From contig NZ_LMRP01000002.1 of NCBI RefSeq assembly GCF_001426185.1, forward strand, positions 62,157-126,156: a DNA stretch of 64,000 nt, written 5' to 3'. Origin of the DNA: Rhodococcus sp. Leaf247 (lineage in GTDB: Bacteria > Actinomycetota > Actinomycetes > Mycobacteriales > Mycobacteriaceae). The notes below the pieces were generated by a model. The model had not been told where the DNA came from and made no database searches. It saw only the letters and a list, made by a program, of their open reading frames with translations. Below are positions 1-8,842 of the stretch, in pieces. Both the position numbers and the translations under genes were made by a program. Within the stretch, counting starts at the first letter, position 1. Every line of letters begins with the position of its first letter.

Positions 1-335
1 ACGTCACCGGTGTAGTTCTTGACGATGTGGAGAACTCCACCACCCGCATTCACGGCCGCCGTCGCAGCACGGATCTGCAGAGCGTTGGGCGAGGTGAAGA
101 TCAGCCCCGGGCAGGCGCCGGCCAGCATCCCCTCTCCGACGAATCCGGCATGCAAGGGTTCGTGTCCGGAACCGCCCCCGGAGATCAACGCCACCTGACC
201 GTGCGGGGTCGGTGTATGCCGTACGAAGAAACCGGGATTCGGCACCCACCTCAGGTCCGCGGCGCGTGCCGCTGCGGCGCGAGCGGCGTCCGCGACGAAG
301 CTTCGCGGGGAATCCATGATCTTCTTCGTGGTCAT
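1..335 (-). CDS. dhaK: Dihydroxyacetone kinase DhaK subunit, N-terminal part (cut by window edge)
   Basis: DhaK binds dihydroxyacetone covalently through a histidine and passes it for phosphorylation by DhaL with ATP or a PTS donor. About 111 codons are visible. The sequence contains [10 protein letters not shown] (residues about 51-60), a following HAGFVGEGM stretch and IVKNYTGD near the edge, all characteristic of the DhaK N-terminal domain; the histidine that carries substrate lies beyond the edge. The ATG at 335 gives [10 protein letters not shown], matching the usual DhaK start; an in-frame ATG at 317 is a less likely alternative. A dhaL partner would be expected to the left, outside the window. 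The gene is divergent from the S51 peptidase-like gene at 384. Confidence 0.88.
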   Translation of the reverse strand, partial: MTTKKIMDSPRSFVADAARAAAARAADLRWVPNPGFFVRHTPTPHGQVALISGGGSGHEPLHAGFVGEGMLAGACPGLIFTSPNALQIRAATAAVNAGGGVLHIVKNYTGD

Positions 336-383
336 GTTTTCCACACTAGGGCCGCCGGTACAGCAGGGGTACCGTCTCGAAAG

Positions 384-1019
384 ATGCGACTGTTCCTCGC
401 CTCGTACCGCTTCGGTGCCCACCGCGACCGGTTCCTGTCCCTCACCGACGGACCCGGGCGCATCGCCGTGATCGCCAATGCCGCGGATTCCTGGCCGGCT
501 GCTGCGCGAGCGTCGGCAGTGACCAGTGAGTTCACACTGCTACGGTCGGCCGGGTTCCTCCCGGTCGAGGTCGACCTCCGGGAGCTCGAGCCCAGCACGT
601 GCGGAGAGGTTCTCGAAGCCTTCCCGGCAGTGTGGGTTCGGGGAGGGAACACGTTCGTCCTGCGTCGGCGGATGGCGTCGTCCGGCGCCGACGAGGCGCT
701 GGTTCGACTTCTCGAGCGGGACGCCCTCGTGTACGGCGGCTACAGCGCGGGCGCGTGTGTGATGGGCCCGACCCTGCGTGGTGTCGAGTACGCGGATCCT
801 CCGGAGGAGGTTCGGCCGACCACGGGCGAGGACGTGCTGTGGGACGGCCTCGGCGTCATCGAGGAGATCCTGGTTCCGCACTGGGAGTCGGATGCGCTCG
901 ACCCCGACGGCGCAGCCGGGGCCATGGCCGCGGCATGTCGGGCGGCGGGTCGGACAGTCCGCACCCTCACCGACGATCAGGTCTACGTCACGGACGGCGA
1001 CATCACCGAGGTGGTGTGA
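384..1019 (+). CDS. Peptidase S51 (peptidase E-like / class I glutamine amidotransferase fold) protein
   Basis: A 211-residue protein of the peptidase E (S51) superfamily, cytosolic enzymes that cleave Asp-X dipeptides or related substrates, or cyanophycinase-like paralogues. The nucleophile elbow GGYSAGA places the likely catalytic serine at residue 121. VRGGNTF at 86-91 is the conserved glycine loop, and LVPHWESD at 164-170 supplies the candidate histidine (H166). The ATG at 384 is chosen because the family N-terminus [11 protein letters not shown] begins there; the reading frame continues upstream but that part is antisense to dhaK. It ends one base before the convergent unknown gene. Exact substrate is not evident. 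Confidence 0.82.
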   Translation: MRLFLASYRFGAHRDRFLSLTDGPGRIAVIANAADSWPAAARASAVTSEFTLLRSAGFLPVEVDLRELEPSTCGEVLEAFPAVWVRGGNTFVLRRRMASSGADEALVRLLERDALVYGGYSAGACVMGPTLRGVEYADPPEEVRPTTGEDVLWDGLGVIEEILVPHWESDALDPDGAAGAMAAACRAAGRTVRTLTDDQVYVTDGDITEVV

Positions 1020-1415
1020 TCACCCGCTGTGGGCGATCGGCATGGAGGGAAGGCCGGAGGCCGGCCCGGAGAACTGGAAAGGCGCCAGACGGTCCATCGA
1101 CGCCCACGCGAGGCGACAGCGTCGAACGGTCATCTCGTCGGCGTCGCGAAGCAGCGCATCGAGGAGCAGCGACGGGTTCTCCGTCCACGCGCGGGCGACG
1201 GCATCCATCTCCGGATCGGTGAAGAGGCCGGATCGCCGGAGGGCGGCGATCCATTCGACGACCTCACCGCGGTGGAGCGATTCGAGAGTGTCGTAGTCGA
1301 CTCCGCCGGCGACGAAATCGTAGGAGAACAGCGCCGCCGCGCAGTCGAACGGTGTGTTCTTCGTGACCGACTTCGACGTCGTCGATGCAGGCTTCGAGCT
1401 GTGTGACAGTGCCAT
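1020..1415 (-). CDS. Unknown protein, 131 aa
   Basis: I do not recognise this family. The protein starts with a Ser/Thr/Lys-rich stretch of about 20 residues and continues with a compact acidic, probably helical region (FDCAAALFSYDFVAGGVDYD, then EVVEWIAALRRSG and ENPSLLLDALLRDADEM), with no transmembrane segment or signal peptide. The start is supported by AAGGAGG about 7 nt before the ATG at 1415. It is convergent with and directly abuts the S51 gene (stop codons adjacent), which argues it is a real, closely packed gene. The 276 nt between it and the rightward oxidase at 1692 hold no gene I can support. Confidence 0.6.
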   Translation of the reverse strand: MALSHSSKPASTTSKSVTKNTPFDCAAALFSYDFVAGGVDYDTLESLHRGEVVEWIAALRRSGLFTDPEMDAVARAWTENPSLLLDALLRDADEMTVRRCRLAWASMDRLAPFQFSGPASGLPSMPIAHSG

Positions 1416-1691
1416 GAGTGCCTCCTTCTCGCCCCCTCGGTGCCGGCCGAACTGTCGATCACCGTTCTGCGGACGCTAATCCTCCGAAGTCCCCTTGTGA
1501 CCACCCATCGGGGCACGATCTGATAACAGAGTGACTCATGTGACTGATGGGAATAGCGTCGTAACGGTCCCGTCCCGGCATCACCGCCGTGGATCCGGTT
1601 CTGCACCAACAACTTCAAGTGATCCCGGACTGCTCGTCGACGACGTCGGAGTAGCGTCGATCGAAGGTGCACCGACGCACGGCCGGAAGAG

Positions 1692-3065
1692 GTGGAGACC
1701 ATCGACGATCTCGTGAGTTCCCTGGTGGATGCGGTGGGAGCGTCCGCCGTCGTCACGGACCCCGACATCATGGCCGGATATCGCCAGGACTGGGCGCGCG
1801 ACCCCGATGCCGGGACGCCTCTGGCAGTCGTGCGCGCCACCAGCACCGCCGACGTCCGCGCCGTCATGCTGTGGGCGACCGAGCACTCGGTTCCCGTCGT
1901 CCCTCGCGGCGCGGGGTCGGGCCTGTCCGGAGGTGCGACGGCGGTCGACGGCGGCATCGTGCTGAGCACCGAGGCGATGCGCGACATCACCGTCGACGCG
2001 GTGACCCGCACGGCGGTCGTCCAGCCGGGGCTGCTGAACGCCGAAGTCAAGGCTGCCGCCGCCGAACACGGCCTGTGGTACCCACCCGACCCGTCGTCGT
2101 TCGAGATGTGTTCGATCGGCGGCAACGCCGCCACGAACGCCGGTGGCCTCTGCTGTGTGAAGTACGGCGTGACCACCGACTACATCCTCGGACTCGAAGT
2201 GGTGCTGGCCGACGGCACCGTCGTGAACCTGGGGGGCCCGAGGCTCAAGGATTCCGCGGGGCTGTCGTTGACCAAACTGTTCGTCGGCAGCGAGGGCGTC
2301 CTGGGAGTCATCACCGAGGTCACACTGCGGCTCATCCCCGCTCAACCACCTGCCAGCACCGTCGTCGCCACGTTCACGGAGCTGTCCGACGCCACCGATG
2401 CCATCCTGACCATCACGCGATCGCTGCGTCCGGCGATGCTCGAGTTCATGGACTCCACCGCGATCAACGCCGTCGAGGACGCGATGAAGATGGGTCTGGA
2501 CCGCTCGGCCGCCGCCATGCTCATCGCGCGGTCGGACTCCCCCGGCGCCCACCGCACCGAGGAAACCGAAGTGATGGCCGACGCGTGCACAGCGGCCGGG
2601 GCGGCCGAAGTGTTCGTCACCTACGATCCCGACGAGGGCGAAGCCTTCGCTGCCGCACGACGTTTCGCCATTCCCGCCGTGGAGCGCACCGGGTCGCTGC
2701 TCCTCGAGGACGTCGGGGTACCGCTTCCGGCTCTCGCGGACCTCGTCGAAGGAATCGCGAAGATCTCCGACGCGAGAGAGGTCGTGGTCGCCGTCATCGC
2801 GCACGCCGGCGACGGGAACACGCACCCTCTCATCGTGTTCGATCCGGACGACGCGGACATGGAGGGACGGGCTCATCTCGCATTCGGCGAGATCATGACT
2901 CTCGCGATCTCGTTGGGCGGCACCATCACCGGCGAGCACGGTGTGGGCAGGCTGAAGAAGGCATGGTTGCCCGCCCAGGTGGGCGAGGACGTCATGGACC
3001 TGACCCGCAGGATCAAGCACGCGCTCGACCCTGCGGGGATCCTGAACCCGGGGGCCGTCCTCTAG
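1692..3065 (+). CDS. FAD-linked oxidase, GlcD / D-lactate dehydrogenase type
   Basis: A 457-residue VAO-family flavoprotein expected to oxidise a 2-hydroxyacid such as glycolate or D-lactate. The FAD-binding domain is clear: VPRGAGSGLSGGA (about 77-89) contacts the cofactor pyrophosphate, followed by VQPGL, YPPDPSS and IGGNAATNAGG. The C-terminal part has HAGDGN and GEHGVGRLKK, the conserved substrate-domain signatures of GlcD-like enzymes. The start is a GTG at 1692 with a purine-rich ribosome site (GGAAGAGG) just upstream. No GlcE/GlcF partners are adjacent, so it probably acts as a single-subunit dehydrogenase. Its end overlaps the convergent aminotransferase by 4 nt. Substrate cannot be fixed from sequence. 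Confidence 0.85.
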   Translation: METIDDLVSSLVDAVGASAVVTDPDIMAGYRQDWARDPDAGTPLAVVRATSTADVRAVMLWATEHSVPVVPRGAGSGLSGGATAVDGGIVLSTEAMRDITVDAVTRTAVVQPGLLNAEVKAAAAEHGLWYPPDPSSFEMCSIGGNAATNAGGLCCVKYGVTTDYILGLEVVLADGTVVNLGGPRLKDSAGLSLTKLFVGSEGVLGVITEVTLRLIPAQPPASTVVATFTELSDATDAILTITRSLRPAMLEFMDSTAINAVEDAMKMGLDRSAAAMLIARSDSPGAHRTEETEVMADACTAAGAAEVFVTYDPDEGEAFAAARRFAIPAVERTGSLLLEDVGVPLPALADLVEGIAKISDAREVVVAVIAHAGDGNTHPLIVFDPDDADMEGRAHLAFGEIMTLAISLGGTITGEHGVGRLKKAWLPAQVGEDVMDLTRRIKHALDPAGILNPGAVL

Positions 3066-4372
3066 CCGCCCACGTACGCGTCGGCGACGTCGAGCACGTC
3101 GTCGAGGATGTCCAACCCGCGGCGGATGTCCTCCTCGGTGGTGATGAGCGGTGGGGCGATCTGCAGGCGGTTGCCTGCCGCGAAGGGCCACAGTCCGCGA
3201 GATTTAGCTGCCGCGACGACGTCGGCCATGGGAGCCGCGTCGGCGCCGGACGCATTGAACGGGATCAGCGGTTCGCGGGTGGACGGGTTCTTCACCAGTT
3301 CGACGGCCCAGAAGTAGCCCATCCCGCGTACCTCTCCGACGCTGGGATGCTTCTCCCCCAGCTTCGTCAGTCCAGGACCGAGCACGTTCTCACCGACGGC
3401 GCGGACATGTTCCAGGATGTCGTCACGCTCGAACACCTCGATCGACGCGATACCCGCGGCGCACGCCAGCACGTGTCCGCTGTAGGTCAGACCTCCCGGG
3501 TACGGCAGATGGTCGTAGCGCTGAGCGATCTCCTCGGAGATGATCACGCCGCCCAGCGGCACGTATCCCGAGTTGACGCCTTTGGCGAACGTGATCAGAT
3601 CGGGTTCGACGCCCCACGCCTGGCATGCGAACCAGTGCCCGGTGCGGCCGAAGCCCACCATGACCTCGTCCGCGATGTAGACGATGCCGTAGCGGGTGCA
3701 CAGCTCGCGCACCCCTGCGAGGTAGCCGGGCGGCGGGACGAGTACCCCGTTGGTTCCGACCACGGATTCCAGGATCAGTCCGGCGATGTTCTGTGCGCCC
3801 TCGAGCTGGATGACCATCTCGAGGTGGGCCAGTGCCGACGCGGTCTCCTCCTCGGGACTCGCCGAATTCCACGGTGAGCGATAGGCGTACGGACCGAAGA
3901 AGCGGACGACATCGACGTTCGTCGGCTCGGTTCCCCACCGGCGCGGCTCCCCGGTCAGGCCGATCGCGACACCCGTGCCGCCGTGATACGACCGGTATGC
4001 GGCCAACATCTTGGTCCGCCCGGTGTGTTGACGCGCGAAACGCACGGCGTGCTCGACGGCCTCCGCACCGCCCGTCGTGAAGAAGACCCGGTTCAGATCC
4101 CCCGGAGCGCGCTCGGCGATGAGCCGCGCGAGTTCGCTGCGCTTGTCGTTGGCGACGGTCGGCGAGATCGTGGTCAACACCTGCGCCTGGGCGACGATCG
4201 CGGCCACGACGTCCGGGTGCTGGTGGCCGATGTTGACGTTGACCAGCTGCGAGGAGAAGTCCAGGTATCGCGTGCCCTTGTCGTCCCAGAAGTACGACCC
4301 CGACGCACCCGCGATCGTGATCGGATTCAACTCCGCCTGAGCGGACCACGAGTAGAAGACATGGTCGGTCAT
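3062..4372 (-). CDS. Class III PLP-dependent aminotransferase (omega-amino acid:pyruvate type)
   Basis: A 436-residue fold-type I aminotransferase. TFAKGVNSG contains the PLP Schiff-base lysine (K264); IADEVMVGFGRTG (233-245) has the Asp that hydrogen-bonds the pyridine nitrogen; FFTTGGAEAVEHA binds the phosphate. The family covers beta-alanine:pyruvate, taurine:pyruvate and GABA transaminases. As last gene of an operon with a dihydropyrimidinase and a beta-ureidopropionase-like enzyme, it plausibly removes the amino group from beta-alanine or beta-aminoisobutyrate, giving a semialdehyde. It starts 12 nt after the LLM gene stop. The ATG at 4372 is preceded by GGAGGTA. The substrate is inferred from context only. 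Confidence 0.85.
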   Translation of the reverse strand: MTDHVFYSWSAQAELNPITIAGASGSYFWDDKGTRYLDFSSQLVNVNIGHQHPDVVAAIVAQAQVLTTISPTVANDKRSELARLIAERAPGDLNRVFFTTGGAEAVEHAVRFARQHTGRTKMLAAYRSYHGGTGVAIGLTGEPRRWGTEPTNVDVVRFFGPYAYRSPWNSASPEEETASALAHLEMVIQLEGAQNIAGLILESVVGTNGVLVPPPGYLAGVRELCTRYGIVYIADEVMVGFGRTGHWFACQAWGVEPDLITFAKGVNSGYVPLGGVIISEEIAQRYDHLPYPGGLTYSGHVLACAAGIASIEVFERDDILEHVRAVGENVLGPGLTKLGEKHPSVGEVRGMGYFWAVELVKNPSTREPLIPFNASGADAAPMADVVAAAKSRGLWPFAAGNRLQIAPPLITTEEDIRRGLDILDDVLDVADAYVGG

Positions 4373-4384
4373 GTACTACCTCCG

Positions 4385-5428
4385 TTATCGAGCGACTCCG
4401 GATTCCGTCGCCACCACTGACGTCATCATGGCAGGCAGCACCGACTCGCCGTAGGCATCCAGCGTCGCGGTCTTCGCATCGTGTTGGAGGTAGACCGCGA
4501 ACTGGTCCACACCGAGCGACTCGAGCTGCCGTAGGCGTTCGACATGCTGCTCGGGCGAGCCCAGGATGCAGAAGCGGTCGACGATCTCGTCGGGCACGAA
4601 GTTCGCATGCGTGTTCCCGGCGCGGCCGTGCTGGTTGTAGTCGTACCCGTGACGGCCGGCGATGTAGTCCGTCAGTGCCGCAGGCACTCCCGACGTCGCC
4701 CCGTACCGCGTCACGATGTCGGCCACGTGGTTTCCCACCATGCCGCCGAACCACCGGCACTGCTCGCGGGCGTGAGCTGCCGCGTCGACGGACCCGTCCG
4801 TGACGTAGGCAGGGGCGGCCACGCAGATGGTCACGGCATCGGGGTCGCGCCCCGCCCTCTCGGCGGCGTCGCGCACGGTGGCCACCGTCCATTCGACGAT
4901 GTCGGGGTCGGCGAGCTGGAGAATGAACCCGTCGGCGACCTGTCCCGTCAGTTCCAGTGCGCGAGGACCGTATCCGGCGACCCACACCTCCAGTTCGGAC
5001 TGCGCTGCCCACGGGAATCGGACGGTGGTGTCGCCGACGTGGGCGGAACGCCCGTTCCCCAGTTCGCGGATGATCTCCACCGACTCGGCGAGCCGCGCGA
5101 TGGTGGTGGGCTTCCCACCCAGAGTGCGCACCGCGGAGTCACCTCGGCCGATCCCGCACACGGTGCGGTTGCCGTACATCTCGTTGAGTGTGGCGAACGT
5201 CGACGCCGTCACCGTGACGTCCCGCGTCGACGGGTTGGTCACCATCGGCCCGACGACCACCTTGCGGGTGCTTGCGAGAATCTGACTGTGGATGACGTAG
5301 GGCTCCTGCCACAGCAGGTGCGAATCGAAGGTCCACACGTGTGAGAAGCCGTGCGTCTCGGCGATGCGAGCGAGTTCGACCACCCGCGAACTGGGTGGAG
5401 TGCATTGCAGCACTACTCCGAAGTCCAT
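4385..5428 (-). CDS. LLM-class flavin/F420-dependent oxidoreductase of the pyrimidine/hydantoin operon
   Basis: A 347-residue luciferase-like (TIM barrel) oxidoreductase. Family hallmarks seen are the N-terminal MDFGVVLQ strand, VVGPMVTNPSTRD, TVCGIGRGDSA and WVAGYGPRALELTGQVADGFILQ, with ILGSPEQHVERLRQLESLGVDQFAVYL near the C-terminus. It resembles the subgroup classed as F420-dependent (TIGR03842-like), which I recall being found beside dihydropyrimidinases. It lies 3 nt after hydA, so the two are almost certainly co-translated. In this operon it occupies the place where a dihydropyrimidine dehydrogenase or a downstream semialdehyde oxidoreductase would be expected. The cofactor (F420 versus FMN) and the reaction are not determined by the sequence. 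Confidence 0.82.
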   Translation of the reverse strand: MDFGVVLQCTPPSSRVVELARIAETHGFSHVWTFDSHLLWQEPYVIHSQILASTRKVVVGPMVTNPSTRDVTVTASTFATLNEMYGNRTVCGIGRGDSAVRTLGGKPTTIARLAESVEIIRELGNGRSAHVGDTTVRFPWAAQSELEVWVAGYGPRALELTGQVADGFILQLADPDIVEWTVATVRDAAERAGRDPDAVTICVAAPAYVTDGSVDAAAHAREQCRWFGGMVGNHVADIVTRYGATSGVPAALTDYIAGRHGYDYNQHGRAGNTHANFVPDEIVDRFCILGSPEQHVERLRQLESLGVDQFAVYLQHDAKTATLDAYGESVLPAMMTSVVATESGVAR

Positions 5429-5431
5429 CCC

Positions 5432-6850
5432 TCACACCAGATTCTGGGACAGGTCGCGGCGAACGAAACGGCCGTGCCCGGCGCGGCCAAGGTACTCGCC
5501 GCGGTCGACGACGACGGTTCCACGGGAGATCACCGTGTCGACATGGCCGTCCACGGTCATGCCCTCGTAGGCGGAATAGTCCATTCTCATGTGGTGCGTC
5601 TCGACTCCGATGGTGGTGCGGCCGTTCGGGTCGTAGACCACCAGATCCGCGTCGGCACCCGGCGACACGATGCCCTTGCGCGGGTACATCCCGAACATGC
5701 GTGCCGGCGTCGTGCAGCACACCTCGACCCACTTCTCGAGCGTGATCTTCCCCGACACCACACCCTGGTACATCAGGTCCATCCGATGCTCGACCGACCC
5801 GATGCCGTTGGGGATCCTGGAGAAGTCGCCGATACCCATCTCCTTCTGATCCTTCATGCAGAAGGGACAGTGATCGGTGCCGACCGTCGAGACGTCCCCT
5901 GTACGGAGGTACCGCCACAGCTCGTCCTGGTGCCCCTCGGCACGGGACCGGAGCGGTGTCGAGCACACCCACTTCGCGCCCTCGAAGCCCGGCGCACCGA
6001 GTTGCTCCTCGAGCGAGAGGTACAGATACTGCGGACACGTCTCGGCGAAGACGTTCTGCCCCTTGCCTCGTGCCGTCGCGATCTGCTCGAGTGCCTGTTT
6101 CGCCGACACGTGCACCACGTAGAGCGGTGCTCCCGTCACGTCGGCCAGCATGATCGCGCGATGCGTCGCTTCTTCCTCGAGCTGCCACGGCCTGGACGTG
6201 CCGTGGAAGTACGGCGCCGTGTCACCGCGTGCGATCGACTGCTCGACCAGGACGTCGATGGCGATGCCGTTCTCCGCGTGCATCATCAGCAGCGCGCCGG
6301 TCTCGGCGGCAGTCTGCATCGCCCGCAGGATCTTCCCGTCGTCCGAGTAGAAGACGCCGGGATAGGCCATGAAAAGTTTGAAGCTGGTGACTCCTTCGGA
6401 GACCAACTCGCTCATGGCCTTCAACGAGTCGCTGTCGACGTCTCCGATGATCTGGTGGAATCCGTAATCGATGGCGCACGAACCGGCGGCCTTCTCGTGC
6501 CACGTAGCGAGGGTGTCCTGGACACGCATCCCGGGGTTCTGGATGGCGAAGTCGACGATGGTGGTGGTTCCGCCCCACGCGGCAGCGCGCGTCCCCGTCT
6601 CGAACGAGTCGGAGGCGAAGGTGCCTCCGAACGGCATCTCCATGTGGGTGTGGCCATCGACCCCTCCGGGGATCACGTACTTCCCGGTCGCGTCGACGAC
6701 GACGTCGCTCGACGATGCGAGGTCGGCGCCCAGCAGTGCCGAACCCGGTTGCAGCACAGCGACGATCGTCTCACCGTCGATCAGGACGTCCAGCGGCTGT
6801 GACCCCGTCGGCGAGACGACGATGCCCCCGTGGACGAAGGTCGTCGTCAC
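5432..6850 (-). CDS. hydA: Dihydropyrimidinase / D-hydantoinase
   Basis: A 472-residue binuclear-zinc cyclic amidohydrolase that opens dihydrouracil, dihydrothymine or 5-substituted hydantoins to N-carbamoyl amino acids. Metal ligands are visible: VDGHTHMEM (H67, H69), the carbamylated lysine in TSFKLFMAYPG (K158), MMHAENG (H191), VVHVSAKQ (H247) and GTDHCPF (D326). Length is typical. The start is a GTG at 6850 whose GTGA overlaps the stop of the upstream nitrilase-family gene, so translation is coupled. With the amidase upstream and the aminotransferase downstream it forms the core of a reductive pyrimidine-type pathway. Dihydropyrimidine and hydantoin specificity cannot be separated by eye. 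Confidence 0.92.
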   Translation of the reverse strand: MTTTFVHGGIVVSPTGSQPLDVLIDGETIVAVLQPGSALLGADLASSSDVVVDATGKYVIPGGVDGHTHMEMPFGGTFASDSFETGTRAAAWGGTTTIVDFAIQNPGMRVQDTLATWHEKAAGSCAIDYGFHQIIGDVDSDSLKAMSELVSEGVTSFKLFMAYPGVFYSDDGKILRAMQTAAETGALLMMHAENGIAIDVLVEQSIARGDTAPYFHGTSRPWQLEEEATHRAIMLADVTGAPLYVVHVSAKQALEQIATARGKGQNVFAETCPQYLYLSLEEQLGAPGFEGAKWVCSTPLRSRAEGHQDELWRYLRTGDVSTVGTDHCPFCMKDQKEMGIGDFSRIPNGIGSVEHRMDLMYQGVVSGKITLEKWVEVCCTTPARMFGMYPRKGIVSPGADADLVVYDPNGRTTIGVETHHMRMDYSAYEGMTVDGHVDTVISRGTVVVDRGEYLGRAGHGRFVRRDLSQNLV

Positions 6851-7683
6851 GGTGTCACCAGGGGACCGTAGGCGTCGGGTCTGCGATCGCGATAGAAGGC
6901 CCACCGATCGCGGACCGTCTTGATGAGCGACAGGTCCAGATCGCGGACGATCAACTCGGCCGCACTGTCCGACGCGACCTCGCCGACGAACTTTCCCTCG
7001 GGATCGACGAAATAGCTCGTGCCGTAGAAGTCGTTGTCTCCCAACTCCTCGACTCCCACCCGGTTGATCGCGCCGATGTAGTACTCGTTGGCCACGGCCG
7101 ACGCCGGTTGCTCGAGCTTCCACAGGTAGTTCGACAGCCCTCGCGAGGTGGCGGACGGATTGAACACGATCTCCGCCCCGGCCAGTCCCAGTGCGCGCCA
7201 TCCCTCCGGGAAATGGCGGTCGTAACAGATGTAGACCCCCACCTTGCCGACGGCGGTGTCGAACACGGGCCAGCCCAGATTGCCCGGGCGGAAGTAGAAC
7301 TTCTCCCAGAAGCCGTTCAGATTCGGAATGTGGTGCTTGCGGTACTTGCCCAGGTACGTGCCGTCCGCATCGACCACCGCCGCCGTGTTGTACAGGACGC
7401 CGGGCTGCTCCTGCTCGTACACCGGCAGCACCATGACCATGCCGAGTTCCTTCGCCAGGGCCTGGAAGCGCTCGACCGTGGGCCCGGGAACGGACTCGGC
7501 GTAGTCGTAGAACGACGCGTCCTGCACCTGGCAGAAGTAAGGACCATAGAAGAGTTCTTGGAAACAGAGAACTTTCGCACCCTGCTCGGCTGCCTGGCGG
7601 GCGTAGACCTCGTGGGCCTGGATCATCGATTCCTTGTCGCCGGTCCAGGTGGTCTGGACCAGGGCAGCGCGCACGATCGTCAT
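6847..7683 (-). CDS. Nitrilase-superfamily amidohydrolase, probable beta-ureidopropionase
   Basis: A 278-residue C-N hydrolase with the full catalytic triad: Glu in FQELFYGPYF (E43), Lys in GKYRKHHIP (K116) and Cys in YICYDRHFPEGWR (C153). The CYDRHFPE context is typical of N-carbamoyl-beta-alanine / N-carbamoyl-D-amino acid amidohydrolases, which release ammonia, CO2 and the free amino acid. The ATG at 7683 is preferred over upstream in-frame codons because GGAGGTG lies 7 nt upstream and MTIVRAALVQ is the family start. It is first in the operon nitrilase-hydA-LLM-aminotransferase and overlaps hydA by 4 nt. The 73-nt gap before it contains a 10-bp palindrome (CCACCGGTGG, 7743-7752) of unknown meaning. 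Confidence 0.88.
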   Translation of the reverse strand: MTIVRAALVQTTWTGDKESMIQAHEVYARQAAEQGAKVLCFQELFYGPYFCQVQDASFYDYAESVPGPTVERFQALAKELGMVMVLPVYEQEQPGVLYNTAAVVDADGTYLGKYRKHHIPNLNGFWEKFYFRPGNLGWPVFDTAVGKVGVYICYDRHFPEGWRALGLAGAEIVFNPSATSRGLSNYLWKLEQPASAVANEYYIGAINRVGVEELGDNDFYGTSYFVDPEGKFVGEVASDSAAELIVRDLDLSLIKTVRDRWAFYRDRRPDAYGPLVTP

Positions 7684-7756
7684 GAATGGCACCTCCGCAT
7701 CGGCATTCTTTCGGTGATCCTGCACCCGATCCGCCGGGTAGTCCACCGGTGGGACC

Positions 7757-8731
7757 TCAGCCGTTCGTCACCTCGGGAGGCAGGGAGTCGAGCATGTCCA
7801 CCGACGAGCCGTTCCAGCGATAACGGACCAGCGCCGGTCCGCCGGACACCTCCGCGGTCGCTTCTCCGTCCCGGAGCCATCGGTACGACACCGTCACCGT
7901 GTCGTCCAGCTGCGCATACGGGTCGATGTCGGTGAACGCGTACGGACGGGCGGTAGCCGTTCCCAGATACACGCCGTCGTGGAAGAACAGGACCGTCGTG
8001 GGGCTGGAGCCGGTCGCACCGTCGGGCACGGCCAGCGCCCACGCCAGCACACTGCAGGCATCGCCCTGACCGGCGCGCGTCCACCCGCTGCCGGAGAACG
8101 TCGGCAGCGAGGCGATCGCCGCGTCGATCACGTCGTCGTCCAGGCACGGATCCGCAGGGGTCTGCCTGTTGCCGTCCACCACCTCCTGCGGCAGGTCGTC
8201 CAGCATGACCACGGACGATCCGTTCCAGGTGTAGCGGACGAGGCCTGGTCCGCCGGACTGCTCCGCGGTGGACTCTCCCTCCCGGAGCCACCCGTACGAC
8301 ACCGTGACCGTGTCGTCGGTCTGCGAGTCGATGTCGGTGAACGAGTACGGCAACGCGGTGGCGGTCCCGAGATAGGTGTCGTCGTGGAAGAACAACACTG
8401 TCCACGGACTCGACCCGGTGCCCCCGTCGAGCGCCGCGAGCGCCCACGAGAGCGTCGCGCAAGGATCGCCCTGGCGCACGAGGCGCCAACCACTGCCGAA
8501 GAACTGGGGCAGCGAATCGATGCCCGCCACCACGACGGAATCCTCCACACACGCGGTCGACGGTTCCGGGGCGGCCGTCGACGCGGATTCCGAACCCGGT
8601 GTCGGAACCACCGCGGACGAGGACGTGGTGTTCGGCGAAGGAGGTGGTGCCGCGGAGCCCTGTACCGAGTCGGAGCACCCGCTCGCGAACAGCGCGGTGA
8701 CGGCCAGGGTCGCGAGGAGTGTTCGTCTCAT
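7757..8731 (-). CDS. LppP/LprE-type lipoprotein with two tandem domain copies
   Basis: A 324-residue exported lipoprotein. Residues 1-19 form a signal peptide ending in a lipobox (FASGC, C19), followed by a Ser/Pro/Thr-rich linker to about 60. Two homologous domains follow, about 61-191 and 195-324. Each contains a Cys near its start, GSGW, GQGD.C or RQGDPC, TVLFFHD..YLGTAT..PY.FTDID, DDTVTVSY.WLR.GE and LVRY.WNGSSV.ML. Single-domain LppP/LprE proteins of unknown function are common in mycolate-bearing actinobacteria; two copies in one chain is unusual. An 8-bp inverted repeat sits directly upstream of the ATG and no clear ribosome site is seen. It could be co-transcribed with the amidase operon downstream. 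Confidence 0.78.
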   Translation of the reverse strand: MRRTLLATLAVTALFASGCSDSVQGSAAPPPSPNTTSSSAVVPTPGSESASTAAPEPSTACVEDSVVVAGIDSLPQFFGSGWRLVRQGDPCATLSWALAALDGGTGSSPWTVLFFHDDTYLGTATALPYSFTDIDSQTDDTVTVSYGWLREGESTAEQSGGPGLVRYTWNGSSVVMLDDLPQEVVDGNRQTPADPCLDDDVIDAAIASLPTFSGSGWTRAGQGDACSVLAWALAVPDGATGSSPTTVLFFHDGVYLGTATARPYAFTDIDPYAQLDDTVTVSYRWLRDGEATAEVSGGPALVRYRWNGSSVDMLDSLPPEVTNG

Positions 8732-8761
8732 GATCGGTCCATCCGAGTGAACAGACCGATC
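8732..8761. promoter_or_regulatory. 8-bp perfect inverted repeat abutting the lipoprotein start codon
   Basis: GATCGGTC (8732-8739) and GACCGATC (8754-8761) are exact inverted copies separated by 14 nt. The left copy touches the ATG of the leftward lipoprotein gene. The arrangement suits either a repressor operator over the promoter/ribosome site or a 5'-UTR hairpin. No regulator gene is adjacent. Confidence 0.45.
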
Positions 8762-8842
8762 GTTACGTCACCGGCGGATTCGTCACCGTTCCGTGACCCG
8801 AATGAATAGGAAACATCATTGTTGCAGAAAGGGTGACCATAT

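Noticed and set aside
1531-1716. A 61-codon rightward frame, and the direct repeat GTGACT (1531-1536, 1540-1545), upstream of the GlcD-type gene
   Set aside because: The frame overlaps the start of the oxidase in another frame with no family similarity; two 6-nt repeats are too short to support an operator.
7743-7752. CCACCGGTGG palindrome upstream of the amidase-hydA operon
   Set aside because: A single 10-bp GC-rich palindrome is expected by chance fairly often in such DNA; noted in the amidase entry but not called as an operator.
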